A DNA stretch of 64,000 nucleotides, taken from NCBI GenBank assembly GCA_046049865.1, contig JBJOQO010000002.1, positions 62,001 through 126,000 on the forward strand, given 5' to 3'. The translations under genes and the position numbers were made by a program. The notes under the pieces were generated by a model. The model saw only the letters and a program-made list of their open reading frames with translations. It made no database searches and was not told the DNA's origin. Shown piece by piece: positions 1-7,536 of the stretch. This DNA is from JANPCX01 sp046049865 (lineage in GTDB: Bacteria; Pseudomonadota; Gammaproteobacteria; Burkholderiales; Burkholderiaceae_C). How positions within the stretch are numbered: the first letter of the stretch is position 1; each line of letters starts with the position of its first letter.

Positions 1-851
1 CCCGCTTGTTCGCAGGCACGGGGCAGGTAGAGCCAGCCGGTGGTATCTAAGCTGTTGAACTCACCGGCTTGGGCGTAGCGGCTTTGGTCAAAACGTTTGA
101 AGGCGCTTGTGTCCACGGCAGCGGGGGCTGCGTTTTTCAGATCCGGGTGCAGCCATTTCAGCAACTCACCCGCCGCATCGAACTGGCACTGCGTGATGAA
201 AGGGGAGGCCGTGGTGCTGCACGACTCGGTGGCCGCGAGACTGGGGAAGCCGTGGCCCGCGTTGTCTTTTGTCTCGCGGTGGATTTGGGCGGGGGGCACA
301 CCCAAGCGTTCGTAGGTGGTTTGCAGGGCTTGCACCAAGGGCGGGGCCACCACCTTGTCTTTGCCGCCAGAGAACAACCACACCCGCTGACGTGCGACAT
401 GGACAGGGTCGTCGATTTGCCCTTGGTTGCCGCGCACTGCTGCCACGCTGCGGTCCACGTAAACGCTGGGCGCCAGGGTTTGGCAGCCTCCACCCCAAAG
501 CTGCTGCACTTGCAACCACCAGGGTGGGTTGGCAGGGCAGGAACAATTCAAAGTGGCGGTGTTCACCAAGCCCTCCGAGCAGCCGTAGGGGCCGCCCGCC
601 AACACGGCCACGCCGGACACGGAAGCCGAATAGGCCACTGCAAACTGCGCCGCCATATAACCACCCGACGACAAACCTGATGCCGTCACCTGCTGGGGGT
701 TGGCCCCTACGGCGGGCAGGCGCGGCAAGACCTGAGCGTGTGCGCCACACACCACGGACATCAGCAGGATGAAGGCGGCCCAACGAGCGGGCCATCGAAG
801 GTCAAATGAGGGACATGACAACAAGCTTGTGGAAACGCGGTGCGGGGTCAT
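1..851 (-). CDS. Secreted PHB depolymerase-type esterase, C-terminus cut by window edge
   Basis: The frame is open from an ATG at 849-851 to the window edge, giving 283 codons. Residues 1-40 look like a signal peptide: basic start, hydrophobic stretch FILLMSVV, and likely cleavage after AHA. The lipase box GLSSG at residues 59-63 gives nucleophile Ser61. Asp165 in GGKDKVV and His200 in NAGHGF fit the rest of the triad. Several paired cysteines (for example in PYGCS and NCSCP) suit an extracytoplasmic enzyme. Family knowledge: such esterases hydrolyse poly(3-hydroxybutyrate) or oligomers. A substrate-binding C-terminal domain, if present, would lie outside the window. It is divergent from the histone-like gene at 1024. 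The exact polymer substrate is inferred. Confidence 0.85.
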   Translation of the reverse strand, partial: MTPHRVSTSLLSCPSFDLRWPARWAAFILLMSVVCGAHAQVLPRLPAVGANPQQVTASGLSSGGYMAAQFAVAYSASVSGVAVLAGGPYGCSEGLVNTATLNCSCPANPPWWLQVQQLWGGGCQTLAPSVYVDRSVAAVRGNQGQIDDPVHVARQRVWLFSGGKDKVVAPPLVQALQTTYERLGVPPAQIHRETKDNAGHGFPSLAATESCSTTASPFITQCQFDAAGELLKWLHPDLKNAAPAAVDTSAFKRFDQSRYAQAGEFNSLDTTGWLYLPRACEQA

Positions 852-986
852 AGCAGCCTCTGGTGGGGAAGTTGGTGCGATGCAGCATAACGCTTGTGCG
901 TGTCTTGCCGTGCATTCATGGTGGGTGCTGGCCCAAGGACCCCACTGTTGCCGCAGGGGCTTGTATCTTTATGTTCATAAACTGGA

Positions 987-1018
987 TATACTGTTTACAC
1001 CGTTTAACAAATCTGAGG
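987..1018 (+). promoter_or_regulatory. Probable promoter -10 box and RBS of the histone-like gene
   Basis: TATACT at 987-992 is a good sigma-70 -10 box, although no convincing -35 hexamer sits 17 bases upstream. GAGG at 1015-1018 lies five bases before the ATG at 1024 and decides that start over the longer open frame from 769. Confidence 0.4.
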
Positions 1019-1023
1019 TAACC

Positions 1024-1461
1024 ATGGCCACTCGCAAACCTGTTGCTGCAAGCAAAAAGCCCCAATCTTCAACCAAAACCAAACCGGCAGTGAAAGCCAG
1101 CCCTGCCGCACCGAAGAAGGCGGCCGTTAAAGCCGTGGATGTCAAAGCTGCGCCTGCTAAGAAGCCCGCACCGGTGGCCCCTCAGGCGGTGGTGGCCCAA
1201 CCAGCCGCGAAGAAGGTGGCGGCCCCCAAGCCATCCAAGCCCAAGCTCAAACTGGTGCGTGACAGTTTCACCATGCCCAAGGTGGAATACGCTGCCATTG
1301 ACGTGCTCAAAGAGCGTGCGGCCAAACTGGCGCGGCCTGTCAAGAAAAGCGAGTTGCTGCGCGCTGGCGTCAAGCTGCTCAATGCCTTGGACGACAAAGC
1401 CCTGCTCGCAGCAGTGAATGCCGTGCCCACCATCAAAACCGGGCGGCCTGGCAAAGACTGA
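1024..1461 (+). CDS. Histone H1-like Lys/Ala/Pro-rich small protein
   Basis: This gene encodes 145 residues. Residues 1 to about 75 are low-complexity Lys/Ala/Pro repeats like histone H1 or AlgP tails. Residues 80-145 form a compact, probably helical domain (from RDSFTMPKVEY to IKTGRPGKD) with a pattern that could be a small DNA-binding fold. The start at 1024 is chosen for its RBS; the open frame continues upstream to 769 but that part reads like noncoding sequence. Proteins of this architecture occur as conserved hypotheticals in Burkholderiales. A nucleoid or DNA-compaction role is inferred from composition only. It has its own promoter region shared with the divergent PHB depolymerase. 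Confidence 0.75.
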   Translation: MATRKPVAASKKPQSSTKTKPAVKASPAAPKKAAVKAVDVKAAPAKKPAPVAPQAVVAQPAAKKVAAPKPSKPKLKLVRDSFTMPKVEYAAIDVLKERAAKLARPVKKSELLRAGVKLLNALDDKALLAAVNAVPTIKTGRPGKD

Positions 1462-1481
1462 GTTGTCCGTCACCTCGTTGT

Positions 1482-1503
1482 CCTTCCCGTGCCAGCGGGA
1501 AGG
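1482..1503 (+). terminator. Hairpin downstream of the histone-like gene
   Basis: An 8-bp perfect stem (CCTTCCCG with CGGGAAGG) and a six-base loop lie 20 bases after the stop codon. There is no clear T-tract, so intrinsic termination is uncertain. Confidence 0.3.
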
Positions 1504-1598
1504 GCGATGGGGTAGGGCTGTGGTGCGGGGTGTGGGCATGGTGTGTTGAAGTGGGACGATAGGGCAGCAGCCAGACTCAGGGTGCAACAATCCTGGTC

Positions 1599-2891
1599 AT
1601 GAGTCCCAAACGTTTGGCTGTTTACTTTCTGCTTCTCGTCGCGTTGGCGGTGGCGGTGGTTTGGTGGAGTGCACGACCGCCGGTGTTGCCGATGGTCACG
1701 GTTCAAAGTGCGCCTTTGGTGCGCACCGTGCTGTTTTCGGCGCGGGTGGCCACCTTGTCCCGTGTCGAGGTAGGCAGCACCGTCACCGGTCGCGTATTGC
1801 AGGTGGTGGCCCAAGAGGGGCAGCGCGTCAAGGCCGGCGATGTTTTGCTGCGGCTGGAGAACCAGGAGTTACGCGCTGCACTCGAACAAGCGGTGGCCAA
1901 CCACAACCAAGCCGTGGCGCGCCTCGCTGGCCTGCGCAGCACCGGCCGAAGCACCGCGCAAGCGACGGTGGCCCAGGCCGAGTCGGTGTTGCTGGCGGCG
2001 CAAGCCGATTTGCAGCGGCAAAAAGAATTGGTGGCCCAAGGTTTTGTCAGCCCGGCCCGCTTGGATGAAGCCACACGTGCCGTGGCTGTGGCACAAGCGC
2101 AGTTGAACAGCGCCCGCGCCAGCCGTGCGGCCAACGCCGAGCAAGGATCTGAGCTGGTTCAGGCCCAATCCCAAGTGGATGCGGCGCGTGCTGCCGTGGA
2201 CACGGCGCAGGCCAAACTCGCGCAAACGGTGTTGACCGCTCCCGCCGACGCCCAGGTATTGGTGCGGGCCGTGGAGCCCGGGCGTATCGTGCAACCGGGT
2301 GCGGCTTTGTTCACCTTGGCGCTGTCGGGCCCGCTGCAATTGGTGGCTCAAGTGGACGAACGTTATCTGGACCAACTGCAGGTGGGGCAACAGGCGAGCG
2401 TGGTGGCCGATGCGTTTGCTACACAAACTTTTGCAGCGCGTGTGCTGTCAATAGCGCCCTTGGTGAATGCGCAGCGCGGCGCGGTGGAGGTGAAGTTCTC
2501 GCTGGCACAGGCCGCCCCCGTTTTTCTGCGCGAAGACATGAGTTTGTCGGTGGAGGTGGAAACCGCTCGACGTGAGCAAGCGTTGGTATTGCCTGTGGCG
2601 GCGCTGCGCAACGAGTCCGCTGGCGAAACGCACCCAGCCCATCAAGCCCAAGTGCGTTTGGTGCGCGAGGGCCGTGTGGCCGAACAAACGGTCAAACTCG
2701 GACTGCGCACCTTGCAAGCGGTGGAGGTGTTGGGTGGTTTGGCCAAGGGTGACGAGGTGTTGTTGGGCCCCACGCCTGAGCCTGGTCGCCGTGTGCGCAC
2801 CCGAACTGCGCCCGAGGGGGTCAACCTCAAGCCCACCGGCACCAGCCAAGACAACGCAGGCTCGGCGATGGGCAACGCCATGGGTCGCTGA
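1599..2891 (+). CDS. Periplasmic adaptor (HlyD/MacA family) of an ABC exporter
   Basis: The protein has 430 residues. A single N-terminal membrane anchor at about residues 3-21 is followed by a lipoyl/barrel-sandwich half, a long Ala/Gln-rich coiled coil at about residues 85-205, the second lipoyl half and beta-barrel, and a membrane-proximal C-terminal domain. This is the standard plan of RND/ABC adaptor proteins that bridge an inner-membrane pump to an outer-membrane channel. The permease starts 9 bases downstream and the ATPase follows, so the three form one operon. Adaptor-permease-ATPase order with a separate ATPase resembles DevBCA-type exporters rather than the fused MacB. No outer-membrane channel gene is adjacent. 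The substrate cannot be deduced. Confidence 0.85.
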   Translation: MSPKRLAVYFLLLVALAVAVVWWSARPPVLPMVTVQSAPLVRTVLFSARVATLSRVEVGSTVTGRVLQVVAQEGQRVKAGDVLLRLENQELRAALEQAVANHNQAVARLAGLRSTGRSTAQATVAQAESVLLAAQADLQRQKELVAQGFVSPARLDEATRAVAVAQAQLNSARASRAANAEQGSELVQAQSQVDAARAAVDTAQAKLAQTVLTAPADAQVLVRAVEPGRIVQPGAALFTLALSGPLQLVAQVDERYLDQLQVGQQASVVADAFATQTFAARVLSIAPLVNAQRGAVEVKFSLAQAAPVFLREDMSLSVEVETARREQALVLPVAALRNESAGETHPAHQAQVRLVREGRVAEQTVKLGLRTLQAVEVLGGLAKGDEVLLGPTPEPGRRVRTRTAPEGVNLKPTGTSQDNAGSAMGNAMGR

Positions 2892-2900
2892 CCGCACGCC

Positions 2901-4133
2901 ATGCGCCTCTTCGGGTTTGAACGCCAAGTTGCCATTCGTTTTCTGCGCGAAGGGCGCATGCAGACCGTGCTCATCATCGTGGGGGTGGCGGCGGGGGTGG
3001 CCGTGATCACCTACATCTCGGCACTGATCAGTGGCTTGCAGCGAAATACGCTGGAAAAGACCTTGGGTGCGCAACCCCATCTCAGCATCAGCGCACCTGA
3101 CGATGTGGTGCTAGACGCCAGGCCGCCGGATGGCAGCACCGTGCTGTCGCAAACTCAGCCGCGCGCCCAGCGCCCGCGTACGGTGGTCAATTGGCAGGCT
3201 TTGGTGCCGGTGCTGGAAGCCTTGCCCCAAATAGTCGCTGTGTCGCCCATGGTGTCCGGCGCTGGTTTGGCCTTGCGCGGCGAAGCGAGTAAAGCGGTGT
3301 CCATCATGGGAGTCGATTTGGACCGCTACGACCGCATCATTGGTTTGCGAAAAAAAATCGTGGCGGGGGAAGCACGTTTGCAGCCTGGTGACGCCATCAT
3401 CGGAAAAGAGCTGGCGGTGGATCTGGGGCTGCGTGTGGGCGATCGTTTCACCTTGTCGACCAACCCAGGTACGGGCACGCAGTCGGATTCGATCCGGGTG
3501 TCGGCCTTGGTGGATTTGGGCCTGCGTGACCTGAACCGCCGCAGTGTGATTCTGCCGCTGCGTGCGGCCCAAAGTGCCGTGGGCTTGCAAGGCGGCGTGA
3601 CCAGCGTGGACATGACGCTGCACGATGTGTGGGCCGCGAGCGATTTGGCACAGATGCTGAGCCAGCGTTATGGCGGCAAGGTCGAAAGTTGGCAGCAGAG
3701 CAATGCGTCCTTGGTGTCGGCGCTCAACGCGCAATCGGTCAGCACCACCTTGATTCGCGGTGTGGTGATGGTGGTGGTGGTGCTGGGTATTGCCAGTGTG
3801 CTGGTGGTGTCGGTGGTGCAAAAGCGCCGCGAAATTGGAATTCTCCGCGCCATGGGCACCACGCGTGGCCAGGTGCTGCGCGTGTTTTTGCTGCAAGGCG
3901 CCATCGTCGGGGCCTTGGGTTCGGTGCTGGGCATCGCGCTGGCGTTTGGTTTGATTGCGGCTTTCACCACTTTTGTGCGGGGATCAGATGGCCTGCCTTT
4001 GTTCGCCATCACCTTAGAGCTGAAACTGGCGCTGCAAGTGGCGGCCTTGGCCACGGTATTTGGTGTGCTCGCGGCAGTGGCCCCAGCGCGGCGGGCCGCG
4101 CAGCTGGACCCGGCGCAAGCGATTCGCATGTGA
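2901..4133 (+). CDS. FtsX/MacB-type ABC exporter permease
   Basis: This 410-residue protein has four predicted membrane segments. The first is at about residues 20-45, followed by a large periplasmic domain (about 50-280). Three more helices follow at about 286-310, 335-362 and 375-402. The cytoplasmic element KRREIGILRAMGTTRGQV after the second helix is the hallmark of the FtsX/LolC/MacB family. It is the membrane subunit of the exporter encoded with the adaptor at 1599 and the ATPase at 4139. Its length is normal for DevC-like permeases. The function is inferred from family and operon; the cargo is unknown. Confidence 0.87.
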   Translation: MRLFGFERQVAIRFLREGRMQTVLIIVGVAAGVAVITYISALISGLQRNTLEKTLGAQPHLSISAPDDVVLDARPPDGSTVLSQTQPRAQRPRTVVNWQALVPVLEALPQIVAVSPMVSGAGLALRGEASKAVSIMGVDLDRYDRIIGLRKKIVAGEARLQPGDAIIGKELAVDLGLRVGDRFTLSTNPGTGTQSDSIRVSALVDLGLRDLNRRSVILPLRAAQSAVGLQGGVTSVDMTLHDVWAASDLAQMLSQRYGGKVESWQQSNASLVSALNAQSVSTTLIRGVVMVVVVLGIASVLVVSVVQKRREIGILRAMGTTRGQVLRVFLLQGAIVGALGSVLGIALAFGLIAAFTTFVRGSDGLPLFAITLELKLALQVAALATVFGVLAAVAPARRAAQLDPAQAIRM

Positions 4134-4138
4134 CGCTC

Positions 4139-4855
4139 ATGGCCACCACCGACACCTCATCGCCCTTGCTGGCGTTGCGTGACATCCGCAAGAGCTACAA
4201 CTTGGGTCTGCCCAATGAGGCAGAGGTGTTGCACGGCGTATCCCTGCAAATCAACCGTGGTGAGTTCGTGGCGCTGATTGGCCCATCGGGTTCAGGCAAG
4301 AGCACCTTGCTCAATGTGCTGGGGTTGCTGGAGCGCGCCAGCGGCGGCAGCTACAGGCTGCTGGGCGAAGAGGTCACTGGCTTGTCGGATGCGCTACTCA
4401 CGCAACGGCGTGGCCAGGCGCTGGGTTTTGTATTTCAGTTTCACCACCTCTTGCCTGCCTTCACGGCTTTAGAGAATGTGACTCTGCCCAGTTTGATGCG
4501 TGAAGGCTGGGTGAGCCCCCAAGCCCTTGAGCGCGCGCACGCGGTGTTGAAGGCCGTGGGCTTGGAAAACGCCCTGTCCAAAAAGCCAGGGGAACTCTCC
4601 GGTGGCATGCAACAACGTGTGGCCATGGCACGCGCCTTGGTATTGCAGCCGCCGCTGGTGCTGGCCGATGAGCCCACAGGCAACCTAGACCGCGCCTCAT
4701 CCGACGAAGTATTCGCCCTGATGCGGCGCATGCATGCCGAACTGCAGACATCGTTCTTGATCGTCACCCACGACCCTCGTTTGGCTGAGCGCTGCGACCG
4801 GGTGATTGAGTTGGTGGATGGGCGGATTGAGCGTGATGCGCTAACGGGTGAGTGA
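4139..4855 (+). CDS. ABC exporter ATP-binding protein (LolD/DevA/MacB-N type)
   Basis: The protein has 238 residues. The Walker A GPSGSGKS is at 48-55, Q-loop Gln100, signature LSGGMQQR at 153-160, and Walker B VLADE at 174-178. The ATG at 4139 follows the permease stop by five bases, which indicates a single transcript. A much longer open frame reaches upstream to 3629 inside the permease but is a shadow. It belongs to the LolD/MacB class that powers extrusion of lipoproteins, lipids or macrolides through FtsX-type permeases. With the two upstream genes it completes a tripartite exporter without its outer-membrane component. Confidence 0.9.
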   Translation: MATTDTSSPLLALRDIRKSYNLGLPNEAEVLHGVSLQINRGEFVALIGPSGSGKSTLLNVLGLLERASGGSYRLLGEEVTGLSDALLTQRRGQALGFVFQFHHLLPAFTALENVTLPSLMREGWVSPQALERAHAVLKAVGLENALSKKPGELSGGMQQRVAMARALVLQPPLVLADEPTGNLDRASSDEVFALMRRMHAELQTSFLIVTHDPRLAERCDRVIELVDGRIERDALTGE

Positions 4856-4957
4856 GAGAACTGCTTGCAACTGAAACCGGAGGTTGCTCAAACCCGACTG
4901 TGCAAAGGTGGCGTTATTCGCCACACTGAAACCTTCATGACTCAAGAATTCACACAC

Positions 4958-5191
4958 ATGAAGAATCGTTGGTTTGTACCTGCCCGTTGGGTGTTGTGGG
5001 CCGTATTGGGTTTGGGGCTTACTGCCTGTAGCAGCCTGTCTCACCGCGACCGCAACACCATCACCGGAGCGGCTATCGGCGGTGTCGCTGGTGCAGTGCT
5101 AACCGGTGGCAGTTCGGTGGGCACCGTCGGTGGTGCAGCCGTGGGCGGTGTGATTGGTCACCAGATTGGCAGCAGCAACAAGAAGAAGTAG
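4958..5191 (+). CDS. Small glycine-zipper lipoprotein (OsmB-like)
   Basis: The protein has 77 residues. A short hydrophobic signal ends in the lipobox LTAC with Cys24 as the lipidation site. It is followed by alternating Gly/Ala/Val (GAAIGGVAGAVLTGG and GGAAVGGVIGHQIG), a glycine-zipper repeat that packs as a membrane or oligomer helix, and a Lys-rich end. OsmB and similar small outer-membrane lipoproteins share this plan and are often stress-induced. An in-frame ATG at 4937 is an alternative start; neither has a strong RBS. It is convergent with the protease gene ending at 5199. Confidence 0.75.
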   Translation: MKNRWFVPARWVLWAVLGLGLTACSSLSHRDRNTITGAAIGGVAGAVLTGGSSVGTVGGAAVGGVIGHQIGSSNKKK

Positions 5192-5198
5192 CCGAAGC

Positions 5199-5945
5199 TC
5201 AGCTCAAGGCCGCACTGTCTGCTCGCGGCGCGGTCAGCGTCATCAAGATATCGGCGTACCAGGCGCAGTTCAAACCCAAAGACTCGTCCAATTTCAAGTC
5301 GCGTGTGCCCATGTCCACACGCGAGCTGTGCACACCCAACAAGGTCCAAGGCAATTGGGCGTCGCTCGATTCATTGCGCATCACCACGGGCGCGCCACTG
5401 GTGCCACGGTGGGTGCGGGCATCGGTCAGAAAATAGCCCTGGCCTTGAAAACGCACGCCAAAGGCTGACGCAATCACGGCTTGGCGCACCACGGGCAGGT
5501 GGTGCAGGGTGTCATAGAACCCCAAGGGGAAGCCAACCACCAAGGCCGAGTGACCTACCTCCACCTCGCCCAAACGGCGTTGCAAATGGGCCGGTGTGAA
5601 ACACCGCAACATCACAGATGGCGGCAACGCACTGCGGTCCAACTCCACCACGGCCACATCAATCTCGCCGCCGGAGTCACTGCCCTGTCGCCACACACTT
5701 TTCCCATCCTGGTAGAGCATCACCGACAGCACAGTGAACTGGGTGAGGTTGACCTCGTCGGTGTGAAAGTCGATTTCCAGGCGGTTGGGGTGGTGGTGGC
5801 TGGGTTCGTCGATGACCACGTGGCGGCTCGTGACCAAAAACAAGTGCTGATCGCGTTCAAAGAAGAAACCGCTGGCGACGGTGAGTGCCTTGTCGCCGTC
5901 AAAAGTGGAGATGCGTGTGGTGCTGAGCAGCAGGGGTTCGATCAT
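5199..5945 (-). CDS. Trypsin-like serine protease without signal peptide
   Basis: The protein has 248 residues. The chymotrypsin-fold triad is readable: His42 in VTSRHVV, Asp96 in GGEIDVAVV, and Ser183 in HRGTSGAPV. The domain begins about 20 residues from the start and there is no signal peptide or membrane segment, so it should act in the cytoplasm. This is unusual for S1-like peptidases. The ATG at 5943-5945 is preceded by AAAGG at good spacing; an open frame continues to 6008. No PDZ or other partner domain follows. Its substrate is unknown. Neighbours (lipoprotein, aminotransferase) give no functional clue. Confidence 0.8.
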   Translation of the reverse strand: MIEPLLLSTTRISTFDGDKALTVASGFFFERDQHLFLVTSRHVVIDEPSHHHPNRLEIDFHTDEVNLTQFTVLSVMLYQDGKSVWRQGSDSGGEIDVAVVELDRSALPPSVMLRCFTPAHLQRRLGEVEVGHSALVVGFPLGFYDTLHHLPVVRQAVIASAFGVRFQGQGYFLTDARTHRGTSGAPVVMRNESSDAQLPWTLLGVHSSRVDMGTRDLKLDESLGLNCAWYADILMTLTAPRADSAALS

Positions 5946-6049
5946 TGAAGCCTTTCGGGTCGCAGACGTCGAGTCCGCGTGTGCCACGAATGGCGATGGC
6001 GCGATCATGTCATGCCATCTAATGACCCGCCGCTGGGCGGCCTGCTGTT

Positions 6050-7180
6050 TCAGCGCTGAACGTCTTTTAATGCACTGGCCAAGCGAGCGACTGTGGCATC
6101 CACATCCAACAGTTTGTCCAGACCAAACAGGCCAATGCGAAAGCTGCGGTAGTCGGCGCCTTCATCACATTGCAAGGACACACCGGCCGCAGTTTGCAGG
6201 CCCACGGCCATGAATTTTTTGCCTGTGTGAATGTCAGGGTCCGTCGTGTAGCTGACCACCACCCCTGGTGCCTGAAACCCGGGCGCAGCGACGCTGGGGA
6301 AACCGTTTTTCACCATGAGTGAACGCACTGAATCGCCCAGGTTTTGCTGGGCTTGGCGCAAAAACGGGAGGCCATGGCTTTGTGTTTCTTGCATCACGGC
6401 CAGGGTTCGGGTCAGCGCGTCGGTCGGCAACGTGGCATGGTAGGCATGGCCACCAGACTCGTAGGTCTCCATGATTTGCAACCACTTGCGCAGGTCACAG
6501 GCGAAGCTGGTGCTGGTCGTGTGCTCAATGCGCTCACGCGCCGCAGGACTGAGCATGACGAAGGCGCAGCATGGCGAGCCACTCCAACCTTTTTGCGGTG
6601 CGCTGATCAGCACGTCCACGCCGCAAGCGGCCATGTCGACCCACATGGCGCCGGAGGCAATGCAGTCCAGTACAAAAATGCCGCCTACAGCGTGCACCGC
6701 CTCTGACACCGCCTGGAGGTAGGCATCGGGCAGCATCATTCCGGACGCGGTCTCCACATGAGGCGCAAAAACCACGGCAGGTTGCATATCGCGGATCGCC
6801 GACAGAACCTCTTGCAGCGGGGCTGGTGAGAACGGCGCGGTGGGGCCAGTTTCTGCTCTTTGGGCCTTGAGTACCTGTGCCTGGGCAGGAATCTGGCCCA
6901 TCTCCAAAATTTGGGTCCAGCGGTAACTGAACCAGCCATTGCGCAGTACCAAACATTTTTGGCCGGTGGCGAATTGCCGGGCCACCGCTTCCATGCCAAA
7001 ACTGCCGCTGCCGGGCACCACGATGGCGTTTTGGGCGTTGTAAGTGGTTTTGAGTATCTGGGAGATGCCCCGCATGACACCCTGAAAGCGTGCCGACATG
7101 TGGTTCAGCGCACGGTCGGTGTACACGACTGAGTACTCCAACAAGCCGTTTGGATCAATGTCTTTCAGCAGTCCAGGCAT
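6050..7180 (-). CDS. Class V aminotransferase, alanine-glyoxylate/serine-pyruvate type
   Basis: This 376-residue PLP enzyme shows the fold-type I features of the alanine-glyoxylate aminotransferase family: Gly-rich PGSGSFGMEA near residues 56-65, Asp172 in VLDCIASG that contacts the pyridine nitrogen, and Lys197 in SAPQKGW as the Schiff-base lysine. The length is normal. Family members transfer amino groups between alanine or serine and glyoxylate or pyruvate, or act on aminoethylphosphonate; I cannot pick the substrate. It is a single gene, preceded upstream by the palindromic element at 7232-7397. Confidence 0.85.
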   Translation of the reverse strand: MPGLLKDIDPNGLLEYSVVYTDRALNHMSARFQGVMRGISQILKTTYNAQNAIVVPGSGSFGMEAVARQFATGQKCLVLRNGWFSYRWTQILEMGQIPAQAQVLKAQRAETGPTAPFSPAPLQEVLSAIRDMQPAVVFAPHVETASGMMLPDAYLQAVSEAVHAVGGIFVLDCIASGAMWVDMAACGVDVLISAPQKGWSGSPCCAFVMLSPAARERIEHTTSTSFACDLRKWLQIMETYESGGHAYHATLPTDALTRTLAVMQETQSHGLPFLRQAQQNLGDSVRSLMVKNGFPSVAAPGFQAPGVVVSYTTDPDIHTGKKFMAVGLQTAAGVSLQCDEGADYRSFRIGLFGLDKLLDVDATVARLASALKDVQR

Positions 7181-7231
7181 GATGACTCCGGTGGGTAGGG
7201 GTGGCGGGCGGGGTATTCCTGCACGGCGACT

Positions 7232-7397
7232 CTAGTGTCGCGTCAAGGCTCAAATGCCGCTTGCTGGCTTGCCCTCAAACCCGATGGCGTCGTGACTTCT
7301 CGTCGCCATAGCCCGGGCTATGACTCCTCGTCGCGCCTAGCCCTTGGGTTTGATGTCAGCGCGATCAACCGACATTTGAGCCTTGACGCGACACTAG
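7232..7397. repeat. 166-bp palindromic element with perfect 25-bp terminal inverted repeats
   Basis: Bases 7232-7256 are the exact reverse complement of 7373-7397. The centre of these arms (7314.5) coincides with the centre of a 16-bp perfect palindrome at 7307-7322 (CATAGC CCGGGC TATG). Between arm and core the match is imperfect but includes paired CAAACCC and GGGTTTG blocks. The heptamer GCACGGC occurs at 7221-7227 and 7397-7403, possibly a target duplication. No credible protein is encoded. It occupies most of the 356-base gap between the aminotransferase and the kinase. It resembles a MITE or large REP-type cruciform; transcription on either strand would give a long hairpin. Confidence 0.9.
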
Positions 7398-7536
7398 CAC
7401 GGCAGCCGAGATTCGGGGATGCGTTGTTGCCCTGGGGAAATATGCCAAGGAATCACGCAGAGCCAGAAGCAACTGCGCGTATATTGTGAGTTATGGATGT
7501 TTTCGTGCGCTACCTGCTAGTCTTCGGCTCAGCTTC

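Noticed and set aside
166..795. Open frames on both strands in the first 800 bases
   Set aside because: They lie in other frames of the truncated PHB depolymerase, whose lipase box and triad are readable on the minus strand.
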